Shown here piece after piece: positions 9,901 to 22,513 of a DNA stretch of 64,000 bases. How positions within the stretch are numbered: position 1 is the first letter of the stretch; every line of letters begins with the position of its first letter. The stretch is from Pleurotus ostreatus/Saccharomyces cerevisiae fusant. Taxonomy: Eukaryota; Opisthokonta. Under the pieces are notes generated by a model that worked only from the letters and a program-made list of their open reading frames with translations, made no database searches and had not been told where the DNA came from. Location: the NCBI GenBank assembly GCA_024196135.1, contig JAMQCK010000045.1, forward strand, positions 1-64,000, written 5' to 3'. The position numbers were made by a program, and so were the translations under genes.

Positions 9901-12109
9901 AGCGAATAGGCACGGGATGTGGCGATGGTGGACTAGTTCACAAGACAAGCCCGCAGGGACTAGTGTATGAGAGAAGCCCGCAGGAGATTATCCGCGGAGG
10001 ACGTCGTCATGTTCGAATAATCGCGCTCAACAAGAGGTCAGTTGATGGTCAGGCGTTGGCTACGTATGAGCGGCTAGCGTACCAAACAGACGGCTCTCAA
10101 CGGTCGTCATGCCTCAACGGTGATCTCGGGTTCTTCAGCGTTGGTCCTTGGCTCTCCAGCGTAGGTCTTCGGCTCTCAACGTTACCTCAAAGGCCATCAT
10201 CGCGCATTCGCCCGCGCCGTATCCGGTATCAAGCTTGCCGTGAGAAATCGACGAGGGCCGCATGTGCCGACGACGGGCTCGCCAGCACAACATGTGATAT
10301 CAAGAGGGAGAAATCACGTCATACCGCTGAGTGAGTAGTCGTTATTCGTCCTCCAGCTGTGGCTGTCCGAAGTCCCCGGGCGAGGAGAACAAGAACCGTC
10401 GCGGAGCACAAGAGCGGTAGCGGACCGGGGCCCGACGCGCGCGTATAGCACCTGCGATAGAGTTCACCGGCACGCAAAACAGCAAATCGGAGGATATACG
10501 CACGGGCAGGACCAGGTAACGGTGGCGCTTCCTCGCCCACGATCAGGGTCGACGAGCGAGGGCGGGAGGTGTGCGCGTGTGGGTGCGAGCGATGGTGGCG
10601 CTGGGCGAACTTCCCCTTGCTCCGCCGTGGGTGCGTGCTGGGCGGCAATCGGGGGAAGCGCGGTCTCACTCGGGTTCCCAGGCGTTTTCGTAGAATATCA
10701 GAAACTCTCGGCAAGTCGGTCAGTCGCCCTCTGTGGACTCACAAATTCGTCCACTTGCAGGCCCTGAGCAGGAGCTTGGAGGTTGAGGGTGGCAGGATAT
10801 GCATCATGTTTCGTCGCTGAAGAATATATTGCGAGCTAGACAAGGTAGGAATGGTCTGGCTATCGGCGAGGAACGGCGGTCGGGGGGCTGATGGCCGGGA
10901 TGATGGGAGAACAAGGCAAGCAGTATGTGGCGTCGTACGGCTTTCGCCGAGACACGCATGACGCGTTATGTCACGTCACAGATCACGAAGTTCAACTTCT
11001 GCGATGAACACGTCGAGGTCTTCCTCGCAGGAGCCGGGAGCTTATGCTTTCCTAACAGAGCAAGAAGTATTCACATTGAGACGCCTCAGAGCTACTGTGT
11101 ACAGTACAGCTCTTTGTTTTTCCTCATTTACATACTCATGACTACTTCACCGCGTAGACTCCGCCACCCACGCCGTTCCAAGCATTTTGAAGCCCGCGCA
11201 AAGTTCTATATATCATCTTGTGAGTCGTGACGTGCGACGCGTATCTTGGCGTTTTACGGCCCATATGCTAGTCCCCCTACTCTACAACGACCCATTGTCC
11301 TCCCCGCCACCTCAAACCCGCCTCCCATCCATATCCGTGCGCAATGTTCCATCCTCCAACTCCCATGCTATCCATCGCGCATCTTATTCATTTGACTGAC
11401 TCGGATACTATACACATTGTGCGTGCTCATTGCATCGTACATCCCATCCCGCGCGGCGCGTCCTTCCCGATATGGCGGACAATGGCTGGAGATAGAGTAG
11501 ACGCCGCGGGGTGAGCCGCGTCTATTCCACTCTTCCGCGTGAGAGTACAATGTCTCGCTATATAGTCGAACGGGCTCTGGGGGAATGGGTGTAATGAAGC
11601 GTGAATGATGACCGATGAGAGCGAGAGTAGAAGGCGCGGACCAACGATGGACGCTGGGTCTATATCGAGGGACAATGTTCAACGCATATATTGTCCATTT
11701 CGGAGGAGGTATACAACGCGACTACCTGCTACCTACGTCTTATAGCCACCACGGACGCGTCCTATAGCCACCGCTGGCTACGCTCTATTTCCACCGTTAC
11801 GAGTCGGACGATGGCGAAGGGACAATGCGAGTACTATACGTGATGACAGCGCGAATAGACCGTGAGTGTCGCCGCCGTCAGTCGCGTCGGGACCGCGCGT
11901 TAAATGACTCGTCGGTCGCGCAGATGAAGTCTACGGTCGCGTATACGATCTTGCTTCGTCGCAGGCTCCCTAAGGCCGAGGGTGAGAAGGATGGCGGACG
12001 AGGGTCAGAAGGACGGCGGATAATGGGCCGTCAGTATTGACTGCTGAGACGCGGCGCCATTGACTTCTGGGAGTCGGCGCTGTCTGTTGCACTGATTCGA
12101 CGCCAGAGT

Positions 12110-12262
12110 ACAATGAGTCGACGCTATAGAGTACAATGAGTCGCTGCGAAAGATCACTGAGTTGCTGCGAAGGATCACTGAGTCGTTGCGAAAGGTCAAT
12201 GAGTCGCTGCTATGGACTGCATGAGTCGCTGCTATTGACTGCATGAGTCGCTGCTATTGACT
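12110..12262. repeat. minisatellite, GAGTCGCTGCNA-based unit
   Basis: Imperfect tandem copies of a unit of about 23-26 bp beginning AATGAGTCGCTGC and ending GACTGC or GATCACT. The last three copies are almost identical. Confidence 0.65.
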
Positions 12263-12332
12263 GCACTGACCGAAGGCCAGGGGAACTCACTGAATAGCGG
12301 TCATGTGTATCCATCGACTTACAGATAACATC

Positions 12333-12405
12333 GACTCGCAGACAACATCTACTTACTGACAACATCTACTTACTGACAACATCGACTTACTGACAACATC
12401 GACTG
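12333..12405. repeat. 17-bp tandem repeat
   Basis: Four tandem copies of GACAACATCTACTTACT with one variable base (T or G at the ninth to tenth position), flanked by one diverged copy on each side. Confidence 0.75.
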
Positions 12406-12464
12406 GCGGACAGCACCGAGTCAATGCACACATATGAAGTCGAGGTACGCGCCGGCTGCGAGAG

Positions 12465-12625
12465 AAGGGGCGCGTAGAGAAGCGCGAGCTTCCCGGCGAG
12501 AAGTACCCTGCGAGGATGAGAAAAAGATGCAGAGACGGCGAGAGGTACGCGTCAACGCACCCGGCGAGAAGTATGCGCAAACGCACCCAATGAGAAGTAC
12601 GCGTCAGCGCACCCGACGGCGGTCT
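12465..12625. repeat. minisatellite, GAGAAGTACGCGTCAACGCA-like unit
   Basis: Three to four imperfect copies of a unit of about 33 bp, followed by related fragments up to about 12,800. It makes long but meaningless open frames on both strands. Confidence 0.55.
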
Positions 12626-13159
12626 GCGAGTTCGGTGAACGAGAAGCGGCGAAGGCGTAGACAGTGGAATGGACTCACCTTCGGCGTCGAGTCAAGGTAC
12701 GCGCTCGCTGCCGAGCGAAGCGTCGTGGGGATCGCTGCCGGGCGAAGTATCGCAAGGATCGCCGACTCTGCGAGACGATCACGCCAGTAGCGTACGCGTC
12801 GGCCTCTGCGGGATAGTAGCCCACGCGCGCAGAGGAATGGGCGGCTGCGTCGGTAGCATACACGACGCGCCAGTAGCGTACGCAGCCAAAGCATCTGCCC
12901 TGGGAGCTGACCCTTGTTCTGGATCCGGGAAGCATGAGCCGGGCACGTCGCCAGGTCCTTCATTCCTCGGGTGCGCTGGTCTGCATTCCTGCTTGACGCT
13001 GCGGGGGACGTCGCGAAGCACGGGTCTGCTATCGAGCACGGGGCCGCCATAGAGCTCGGAGGCGCCACGCTAGTCAGCGCGCGCGCCGCCCTACCCCCGC
13101 GTCGGCCGAGGCGCGCGACGCCCCCGACATCCATCCGTGACCTGCCTCGAGGCGCGGGC

Positions 13160-13250
13160 AATGTTGAGCAATGTTTAGGACGTACACGGTATTATCATGG
13201 ACGTACACGACAATATCAAGGCCGTACCGGTCAATACTTCCTCGACGGCC
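13160..13250. repeat. short tandem repeat, GGACGTACACGACAATATCA-like unit
   Basis: Three to four imperfect copies of a unit of about 22-24 bp upstream of the HMG-box gene. Confidence 0.5.
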
Positions 13251-15076
13251 TCGAGGCCGGACGCAGCACATGCAATGAGCGCATCCTTCCCCGCGGTGCG
13301 TACTTCCTGCCCGCCTCGAGGCGCCGAGCAATGTCCTCTGCAATGAATACTCTGAGCACCTGGTCAATGTGTCGCGCGCCTGGCTCTCTATCTTCCGCAC
13401 CGGGTTCCCGCGGGGGGAATGGATGGATGCGCTGGCTGTGAGTCTGGACCGGCAGGCGCGAGGCAGCGATGGGAATGATGGGGGCGATGAGAATGGTGGG
13501 GGCGGTATGGGCGAGGGGCAGAGCGGCGGGGCGTAGGGTATGGCGGGGCGACGGGAGCGACGGGCGTATGCGACTCACAGCATTAAAATGAATATTCCGC
13601 CCTCCGAGGACTCAGCGATGGGAGCGATTCATTGCGCGCCCGCCTCGAGGCCGGCGGGATCATTCCCAGGGCGGCCGTCGCCCCTGGCGACGATGACGAG
13701 CTCCGGGGCGTAGCGCCGTGCCCAGGGAGGCGGACATGAAGGCAGATAGACGGCAGATAACACAGACATGTAATATCGGTCTGACATAGAGGATAAATCG
13801 ATGGATTTGGGTGGCGCGTACAATGAATCGATGCGGGCGCGCGCGTGCGGAATGAATTGCAGGCGCGTGATTAGGTGTACGTTGGGTGGGCGTGGGGGGG
13901 TGCGTCGGGCTGTCCCGGGCGACGCTGAACGCGTCTGCTCGACGGCGCGGAAGCAAAGAACGGCGGCGGAGGCAAAGCGGAGGCCGGTCCCGGCGGCAAG
14001 TGCGGCACGTTGCGGCTGCGCCACGTGATGCGCGCCGTTTGAATTTTGCGCTCTTGTCCTCGCCCTCGATGTCTCAGCCGCGTGTAACGGCGGCGCGCGA
14101 ATGTCTGATGGAAAGCAGCCGCGGGCGATTGCGAGAATAATACCCCGGAGAACAAAGCAGGTCTCGCTCCCCGCGGGAATCGACCCATGCCGTTTACTCT
14201 GTGCCCCGCGCGCACCCTCCGACGATGCCAGGCGCGCGGAAGAGCGGGGGGAGAAGGGTCGAGGCAAGGTGCGCGGCGGGACGCTCGCACGGCACAGCGC
14301 TGGGGTTAGGGTCGCGCGGAAAAGGAACTTTCAAGGACACGCGATGGGAGCTTTGATATGAGCTCTTCAGATGCGCTTCGATGCACTTTGTCTGAGGGGG
14401 ATGGGATGGTGCGTGGTCCTTCATTCACTGTGGATACGCGTCTGACGTTCATGCAGATCGACCGAGGCGGTGCTGGTGACGACGAGCAGGCAACGCGCAA
14501 CGAGGACGACGGCCAGCAGCCAGCCGCCCCCGCACCGACGCACCGGCGGAGAAAGGGCGGGAGCGTCTATGCCATAAGACGATAAGATCGCGCACCGGCA
14601 GCTCGGGCGGTCGGCGGCCAGAATGGGGAAACAAGACAATAACCGGCGACGGTGATCTCCATTTTGATCCTGGCGAGCGCGTGCGCGGCGGTGACTCGAG
14701 CCCTTGATCTGCGAAGGATCTCTCCTCCTTCCGATTTCGTCTTATGCGTCAATTCCGGACAAGACAAAGACAACGAATCGCGCCGCGCGGGCAAGCCGCG
14801 TGCCTCCCCGCCGGCTCCGGGTCGACTATAAGAGATCGGTCCTCTATTGTCTTTCGCCGCCACCTCCCGCTGCGTCCCCGTTGGCTCCCCCGGCTCCTTT
14901 TTGTCATCCGTGCGCACACAGAAGAGAAAACCAGGACACCCGCGCTAGGAGAGCATTCCTTATTCTCTCCCTCCCCCAACGCGCGTAGGAGCTAATTCCG
15001 CGGACGAGCGTGCTCTCCGCCTCTCCTCTCCTCCTTCTCTTCGTTCTACGATTCGTTCCACGACCGATCAGCGATC

Positions 15077-17194
15077 ATGCCCGTGCTGCGCACCCGCGAT
15101 ACCTCTTCACGTCGTACGTCCCCGCGCGCATCGGTCAGGATCCCCCCGCTCATCGTTCCCCCACAGCCCTCGAAGTCACGACCAACGCCCCCGAGGTCCC
15201 GACTTTAGCGATAGTCTCCCCCACGCCTCGCGCGGTCACCGTCCCCCCTGACAACCACCTGGACGACAGCCCGTACTCGACGCCATCGTCGTCCCCCTTC
15301 GAGCCCGAGCTCTCCCCCTCCCAGCGAACCTCCTCGCCCGCCTCCTTCCCCTCCGCCTCAACCTCGGCGACCCCCGGCCCTGCCCCAGCTTCCCTCCCTC
15401 CCTTCGGCGCCGTCCCCATCCCCTCCCCCTCGCGCGCCCACCAGGTCCATCGTCGCCAGGTCTCCGACTCCAGCGTCGATCGCCGCCCCAAGAAGGGCGA
15501 TGAGGACTACATCAAGCGCCCCGAGAACGCCTTCATCCTCTTCCGCCGCAAGTGCGTCGAGGAGCGCGCCCAGCGCGACCCGAACGGAGCGCCGCTGCCC
15601 AAGAAGCAGCGCCAGGCGGACCTGAGCAAGACCATCTCCGCGCAGTGGAAGGCGCTCTCCTCGGACGAGCGCCAGTACTGGGAGGCGCTCGCCCGCGAGA
15701 AGAAGCGCGAGCACGAGCAGCAGTACCCCGGCTACGTCTACCGCCCCCAGCGCGTTCCCAAGCGCAAGACCCTCGAGCGCCGGCGCGCCGCAGCGGCTGC
15801 TGCACAGGCGCAGCAGACCGGCAAGCACTCGGGCGACGACGACGACTACGTGCCGCCAGCGGCGACGGGCAGCGTGCGACGGTCCGAGAGCAGCGACGCT
15901 GCGCTCCCGACGCGCTACTCGTTCGTCGTCCCCATGCGCACTCATGGGCGCAGCGTGAGCGCGCCGACGCCGCCGCCGTACCAGTCCATCACGGTCCCCC
16001 GCGTCTACGCGCGCACGCCCGACGCGAATGCGGACGCGCCCAGCCTGCTCCCTCTGCTCCAAGGCCGGCCAGGCTTCGACTACGTTCCCCCCAGCTTCGG
16101 GCAGGCAGCGACGCAGTTCGGGCGCCCGCCTCAAGGTTTCGAGCCTCAGGTACGTCTATTGTCTTTTGCTATGATAGAAGCGCGTGCTGACGGTCCTTCT
16201 ATAGCTTCCGCAACCACTACACCAGCATCAGTGGCCGCAGGCGACGACGTACCAGGTGCGCGCGCTTCTATTGTTCTTTCTCACACTCGGGCTCACGTGA
16301 TCCCTTGTTCAGGAGCCCACGTATACCTCAATGCCCCAGGAATACGCGCCGCCAACGCAGGAGTACCACCACAACGGGTGGGGGCAGGACGCGCCGATGC
16401 TCTCGCCTGCGTCGTCGACGGGTCCGGCGACGCCGACGTCGCAGCATCACGTCTCGGACTTCTCGGAGGACAAGCGCCGCGCCGACCTCGACTCGCGCCT
16501 CGAGCAGCAGCTCACTGCGCAGGTCCAGCAGCAGCAGTACGCGGGCCAGACGTACGAGCCGTACCCCTTCACCAACCCGTTCGCGCCCGAGAACCAGCAG
16601 CCGCCGCCGCCGGGCTTCGACCTCGCGTCCGTTCCCCCGAACGAGCAGGCGCCCTTCGCGCAGCAGCCCGCCGACCAGTTCTCGTCGGCGCCGGCCTACT
16701 CGTCCGAGCAGCCCTTCAACGGCGCGGAGAACTTCAACACCGCCGACCCGTCGTCCTTCAACTCGTGCGACAACGGCCAGTTCTCCAACGCGTACCCACT
16801 GCACGACTCCGCGCTCTTCGCCAACGACGGCTCGTCCTTCCCCGCCGACGGTCCCGGGTACAACTGGTGGCCGCCGTCGTCGGACGTCTTCGCGCCGGAC
16901 GACTTCGACATCAGCGCGATCCCGGGCGTGCAGCTCGACGTCAGCCGCTTCGACGACGGGCAGCCCGCGTTCGGCGGCGAGGCGGCGCAGTTCGGCGACG
17001 CGGGCTTCGGCGGCGGCGAGTTCAGCGTTGCGGGCTCGAAGGCGGCGTTCGCGTCGGAGTGGGGGCAGCAGGACATGGGCTTCGGGCAGGGGCAGGAGCA
17101 GTACCAGGCGGAGTGGGCGACGGAGCAGCAGTACCACGGTCAGGAGTATGCCACGTCGCCCGTCGCCGCCAACGCGCCCACCTCGGGCGTATAG
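15077..17194 (+). CDS. HMG-box transcription factor
   Basis: Four exons: 15077-15113, 15167-16149, 16205-16255 and 16313-17194, giving 650 residues. The short first exon (MPVLRTRDTSSR) joins through a 53-nt GTACGT...CACAG intron to PLEVTTNAPEVPTLAIVSP. This corrects the frame and is preferred over the in-frame upstream ATG at 15,010, which would translate leader-like sequence. The HMG box covers about residues 128-208. It has RPENAFILFRRK in helix 1, KTISAQWKALSSDE in helix 2 and EALAREKKREHEQQYPGY, then YRPQR, as in the sequence-specific MATA/fungal HMG class. A basic stretch and an alanine run follow. The C-terminal half is Gln/Pro/Ser/acidic-rich, consistent with an activation region. It is a nuclear DNA-binding regulator; targets are unknown. 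It is single-copy here and sits in the spacer between the IR1 arms. Its open frame is noticeably GC3-rich compared with flanking DNA. Confidence 0.9.
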
Positions 17195-18418
17195 AAACTA
17201 TCGAGTGCGCGCGTCGTCTATATACCCCGGCCCCCCCGCCGGCTAGTCGCGCGCGCACCCCTACATCGAGGGTGAATACCTTTTTTACGACTTTACACAT
17301 GACAATTTCCCCACCATCTCATCTCTCATCTCTCCATCTCCTCTCATCTGCCTGTTGTTTGTTCTTTTTTCACTTATTGTACTTCATGTATTGCTACCTA
17401 CGACGCGCGCGCCCTCTGCCCCGACTCAGGCTTGACGCCGAATTGTACTTTTCTCAACCCCTTCATTGACGTGTTTTCCCTTACCCATCCATTCACACCC
17501 ACACGCACGCCTCCGCCTCATCCATACCATCACCGCCTGCCTTGACTTGTCTCTCAATACATACGCTTGCATCGCATGCTCGTCCGGTGCGGTCTCGCGC
17601 AGCATGGTTTTTTGGATACATACCTGCACTACTACCCTTGCATTCACGCCGTGCGGCGTTTGTATTACTAAATCAATGCACTTTGGAAAGGAACGCTGGT
17701 CGTCTCCAGTCCATCCTCGGTGTGACTTGAGTCGGAGCGGGTGAGGGGATCGCGTCGTACTAGACGAAATCGAACTTCGACGTGCACAAAAAATGCCCCC
17801 GCCCTGTGTGCCTGTGTTTCGCTTCGTCCCCTTGAGGGTACGTGTGGCGTCCGCCGACCCTTGCCCTCGACTCTCATCATCGTTCCCATCGCCGGACTGG
17901 TCGTCATCTCGCTTTGCTAGTGCTGAGTCCTTCTGGAATTAATGTACTCGTCGTGCTGCGCTGAGCCTCGTGTACCGCGGAACGCGGTCCCCAAAAATTC
18001 GAACGACAGTGTCTCTCGCCACCCCCCAGTATATGACCTCGCGGCGGTTCACTCAGCTCATTCAAAACACGAGGTACATGGACAATGGTCAACGATAACC
18101 TGGCTGTATCGGCCGATGTACGGGATGCTCACCTCTAGCGGCGCACGTTGCGCGTTTAGTACGCTACGCGTCGAGTCACGCTCGAGTATTATGGATAATA
18201 TCCAGCGATATGCCAACTGCCTACGTTATCTCTGAGATTATACGCTATCCTGAAAGAGCGTGTATCATCACGCGTCCGCTTAGCAGCTGTCGGTAAGTCG
18301 CCTTGAGGATTATATTCCTTTCGCGTGCTCATTGATGTTTCCTTTCTAAGCGCGCATACGCGATTTGCGCAGAGGGTATCTACGCGGCAATCGGCATCTC
18401 TCGTATACCTGCGCTGAA
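17195..18418. other. HMG gene 3' region and intergenic DNA
   Basis: Pyrimidine-rich, lower-GC sequence, probably the 3' untranslated region and downstream spacer of the HMG-box gene. Open frames are short and lack motifs. Confidence 0.5.
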
Positions 18419-18730
18419 GACAATGGACATCCGGTATGCTTCCCTCGGCCCTCTCGACAGCGCGGCGCTCATCGTTGGTGGTCTTCAAACGATTCGCCGC
18501 CGCCCTCTGTCAATTCAGAATTTCCCTCCTGCATGGTTGTCGATCGACGTCCATTTCCTTGAGCTCCCAATGCTCGAGTTTAAGCGTCTGGCTCGCCTAC
18601 CCAGGCTGCCGCTTTAGGAAGCCTTTGTCGAAGAGGCGCTCAAACGCAATATGCCAAAGACCCTGCGCCACGAGGCGCTCTCCCCAACGCCCGACTTGAA
18701 ATGCCCTGGGCATGTATCCGGTGAGTATCT
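18419..18730 (+). pseudogene. possible degenerate F-box/LRR-type gene end
   Basis: One frame reads an ATG and about 64 codons (including WLSIDVHFLELPMLEFKRLA), hits a TAG at 18,615, then continues sensibly in the same frame with EAFVEEALKRNMPKTLRHEA up to a possible GTGAGT donor at 18,720. The layout resembles the C-terminal end of agaricomycete F-box/LRR hypothetical proteins. The stop could instead be the tail of an unrecognised intron. I could not identify an F-box or an intact start. Low confidence. Confidence 0.3.
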
Positions 18731-20646
18731 ACGCGAAGGCTCCAAACCTCCTCGCTCGTAGCGCATGCAGATCAGGACATTCAGACTTTGACCGCGTCGA
18801 GGGAAGTACAGTGCGTGCTGACGTCACCGCCAGTATGCCCGATGTACCGCCATCGATCCGACTCCTCGTCCTCGAACTTCCATTTCCGGGACTACAAGGC
18901 AGCGGCCGCATATGCACAAGTCGACCTTGTCCCGCCTCGAGGCTCCCTCCTCAAGGTTAGCCTCCGCGGCGGGCGCGATAAGCTCCCGCGGGCGAAAAGC
19001 CTCCATCATCCTGCGCGGCTGCCCGCCCGCCGTGCTCGTCGTCGTCCTCGCGCGCGCGGCGGCGAATGATGCCGCGCGATGGCGATTATCGTGTGCCGGT
19101 GGACAGCTGATTGACGAGGAGAAGTTCATTTCCGCGCGCGAAGGTCTCGCGCAAGCGTGTCATATCAGCCAGGTGCGCTCTCGGTCTTCATCTTACGGAT
19201 GATACGCGCGATGAGAGGTGTCACTGGGACGGTTGGGCTCTATGACTCTCATGGAGGCCGCTAGCAACGCCGGAGGGTGTCAGCGCGTAATCTTATCCAC
19301 GTCGATGTGGATGATTTGATGCGATAACTGGGCTTACGTCCAGACGACATAGAAATCTTTTCTCGGGGTGTTCGGGTCATGCACGTTCGTTCGGGTGAGT
19401 CCGAACATGATTTTTCTTTCGCTTCGCCGCACACTCATTTATTCTGTTTGCAGTGTCGTTAGCCGAATCCGGTTATGTATAGCGCATGCGACCATCGGTA
19501 GATGCCATATCCTTCTTTCGTTAACGAACAATGTCTTCGGCAATGTGCGGGGTGACCTTCATCCAGGCAAGTACTTTGCGTCTTCGTTGACGGCGCAGGA
19601 CCCTGAGAATATCCGCGGATGATGTACGACGCGCGCGATGACCGTGACTCCAGTGGTGGTGCGCATTACTACGCGATACAAGTGAAAAATTGGACGCTCG
19701 ATCGACTAGAACACGTCAAGTATCCCCTCCTTCGCGTGAGCCATTCTTCAACGTTGACATGAGGGCGTCCGTGCGCATTGCTCACGATGTCTACAGGGTA
19801 CGCGCCGCTTTGTCCAGTACCTCGGCTCCTCCCGAAGTTGTAGGTCCCGTCCTTTCCTCTATGTGTAGCAGGCGCTCCCTCGTGACGAGTTGCCGTTACC
19901 TCCTCTCACCCTTCTACCGCCCCGGTCGCCTTTTCTCATGGGATAGGAGCAATGTTCGCCTCGCGCTGCGATGCTAGCGCCGGAGAGGTCTGGTGATATG
20001 ACGGTCTCGTAAGTCCCTTGATCTTGTACGCCTTCGCGTCGGCAGTATGTGCTCGAGGCCTCCGGAGGAAGCTCTCGTCCCTCTCGCGTGTGCGAGACAT
20101 ATGGGAACGTTGGCTCGTTCACCGTGCTCAATCCTCTGCGCGCTGCGCTGACCGACGCATGATACTCTCAATCCTTTCTTTCCCTCTCGCACCCCATCGC
20201 TTAGCCCAGTCCAGGGCCCTTCCCTTTGCCCTCTCGCTGATGCTTCTCGCAGATATGAACATCGCGACCCGGATGGTGACGCGCGTCTAATCCGACGGTA
20301 CCCATTTGTCGACAACTGTATTCGAAGTTGCCTACTTGGGGACGTATTAGCCCATATGGACGATCGCTTCTCCGGCGTATGGTGAGCTCTATGGGTTAAA
20401 CTCACGCATGCGCCATCCTACTCGCTCAAGATATCGTAGATGAGACTTCTTGTGTCGCATGCCGTCGAGGTTCTCACATCTTTCTACAGTGCGCGGGTCT
20501 CGCTAGTAGACCCCGGTCGACGCTGGATAGAATAGATTGCATCCGAAGCCAAACCGAGCGACAAGAGGTCGGGAATAGGCTGTACATAAACGGTCCCTCT
20601 CTGCGCGTGCGTACGTAGGCTGAAACACATAGACAAACAGAATATA
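18731..20646. other. intergenic stretch, no gene recognised
   Basis: Several short frames on the plus strand between 18,790 and 19,200 are leucine-rich (for example PSIRLLVLELPFPGLQG) but switch frame repeatedly. They may be the remnant of a spliced gene continuing from the fragment at 18,419. Nothing else is recognisable. Confidence 0.4.
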
Positions 20647-22513
20647 CTAACCGAGTTGGAAAGGAGTAAAGTCAGGCGCGTACGCTGCCTTCAACATAGG
20701 CAGAGGCGCGTCAAGGACGTGAATCAGTTGTTGCTCCGTCCCCCCGACCGCATACACCTGCGCGTAAAACTCCACCTTCGCCTCCGTGACCTCCGGGTGT
20801 TCGGGGAAGGCCACCGAGACCTTGCACGTCGGCGGCACTGTAGTCATGTCGATGGTCAGGACGTATCTCGGGACGCTGGTTGACGTGCGCGGCCCAGGGC
20901 CATCCGGCTCGGGCTTCAGTTGGAGGATCCGGCGCATGTGGGTCCCTAGGATATTGTGGGCGCAGAATTTCGCGAAGCGGAGGGAGGACCAGGAGGATTT
21001 GCCTGCGGGGACTATCTGGTCAGCATGGGTTGGACGGATGGTGGGCGAACCTGGCACGTACCGTACCGAAGGCGTGCACCCTCGGAAGTAGTATGATGGT
21101 TTCGAGCTGGGCACCTCGCTTTATGCCGAGGCCACGCTTCGCGTTGGCAATCTAGCGAGCAGTAGGGAATGCTGCAGCACGCGGAACGATGCTTGCGAAG
21201 CGGCGGTGTCGTGCCGTCGCGCGGGCACTGCGAGTACGGTTAGCCGTCCGAAGCTCAGAGATCGCCAGACGCCACCTCACCCTCTCGTTCTCGCAAGTCG
21301 GGACCGGATACGACTTGTATACCCCACAGTGCTCCTCGATGCAACCGCGGATGCGCAGAACATCCGAGCTCGTCTCCTCGCCGTCCAGCCATAGATCTCC
21401 GGCCGCGCACAGGGCGCGGATGACGGGGATATGAGTCGCGCGCGCAGCGATGTACCAGAGCGCCTCGACCCAGGTCTTGTCCGGCCTCTTGCGATGCAGC
21501 GAGTGCAGCACGGGGACGACGCCGTCTCGTACCGACCACGCCACCGAGCGCCCGGTCTCGTCCGCGAGCCACATGCCCGACAGAATGCTGAAGGCCGGGG
21601 ACGCGAGTGCGTGCGAGCAGGGCTGGTCCAGGATGCCTCGCAGAATATCGACTATGCATCGTATCGCATCGCGCGGCGGGCGGCGAATGGAGAAGACGCT
21701 GTTCGCAAATAAGAAGATCACGTTCAGGTATGTGTTGATCAGCTCGTCGGAGCCGCCGTTGATGAGCGCTTGCACGATATGGAGCGCGCGACGAATGAAC
21801 TGGCGGGGCTTGAGTCCGGGCAAGGACGTGAAGCAAGCGACCGAGTGGTTGTCGATGACAGGTGGTCTGCCCGTCGGCTTCCAGTCGGTAGTCGCACCGC
21901 ATAGCGCGCGAACGAGAGTTGAATGAAAGTCCTTCGTCCACTCCCCCGGGCCCATCGTCTTCGAGATGTCCTGGTCGATCCAAAGCTTGATCAGAATATC
22001 GTAGATGCGCGGACAGGCGGCCAGCTCTGCAACAAGCTCGTACTTGAGCTGAAAGATGAGGCAGAGGATTCTGGCGTGCACGAGTCCAATGGTGTATGTC
22101 TGTGAATTCGGAAAGGTGTACTCATGCGACGGCAAGAGGAAGTCCAGCCAATTGACGATACAATGGAGTTTCGAGCGTACGACAGCGACTATGTCGGCCT
22201 TTGCTGCCGTATCGTGCCAGTTGACGAGATCACCGAACGTGCTGAGCGCAAAAAGATGAGAACAGATCTTGATCATGCCCGAGGCATCTAGAGACGTCTG
22301 TCGCTCCCCGAGAAGATGAAACGGGTTGAGCTTAAGGCAATCGAAGGGGTCGTCAGATCGCAGTAGGTTGCTGATCTTGCCTAGTCGTATGTTGCGCTGA
22401 GCTTCGCTTGCATGCGTGAAGCTTTCTCGCTCGAGAAGGATTGCGAGGGCGTCGCGAGAGCCAGCGTTGCGGCGGGAGAAGGGCGCTTTGCGGTCGCGTT
22501 TTGGAGGCGCCAT
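20647..22513 (-). CDS. MYND-type zinc finger protein
   Basis: Three exons: 22513-21281, 21227-21062 and 21002-20647, giving 584 residues. The first exon encodes about 410 mostly helical residues with no named domain. Its open frame runs through the first intron, which hides the finger. Splicing out 21,228-21,280 (GTGAGG...CTAAC...CGCAG) joins TCENER to CPRDGTT and creates a MYND finger at residues 407-450. The ligands are C407, C412, C428/C429, C434 and C438 (YCSLDCQ), H446 and C450 (HKARC). MYND fingers are usually protein-interaction modules. This arrangement, a long helical N-terminus, a C-terminal MYND finger and a short tail, is common among uncharacterised agaricomycete proteins. The exact donor of the second intron is less certain. 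The gene is single-copy and lies inside the IR1 spacer. Confidence 0.8.

Larger units (their letters stand above)
7240..11010. repeat. IR1b, left arm of large inverted duplication
   Basis: This block matches 23,095-26,745 in reverse complement over about 3.7 kb. The match begins near the sequence encoding ATPWVKEAGG on the minus strand. It ends shortly after the shared segment encoding ITKFNFCD near 10,990. It holds a tandem repeat of about 780 bp, several minisatellites and no convincing gene. Because the arms are so alike, the conserved open frames in both (for example 10,319-10,714, minus) are weak evidence for coding. Confidence 0.85.
11011..15076. other. spacer between IR1 arms, left part: minisatellites and HMG gene upstream region
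   Basis: No gene with motif support was found between the end of IR1b and the HMG-box gene. The first 2.2 kb is rich in short tandem repeats, listed separately. The last 1 kb is GC-rich and presumably holds the HMG-gene promoter; no TATA box or specific operator could be assigned. Confidence 0.5.

Noticed and set aside
9639..10334. 231-codon frame in IR1b
   Set aside because: It is largely made of minisatellite repeats and is not kept in the right arm.
12333..12405. Possible telomere-like repeat
   Set aside because: The 17-bp unit is unrelated to TTAGGG-type repeats, and no such hexamer arrays occur in the window.
15077..17194. HMG-box gene as a mating-type gene
   Set aside because: The box resembles the MATA class, but no homeodomain, pheromone or receptor genes are nearby, and this HMG class includes many non-mating regulators.
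16305..17246. Arg/Ser-rich 313-codon frame that looks like an SR protein
   Set aside because: It is an out-of-frame reading of the GC-rich last HMG-gene exon; a mirror ORF exists on the other strand for the same reason.
15010..17469. A single 819-codon frame covering the HMG-box region
   Set aside because: It reads through three introns and changes to meaningless Arg/Ala-rich sequence after 16,150. The spliced four-exon model keeps a coherent protein to 17,194.
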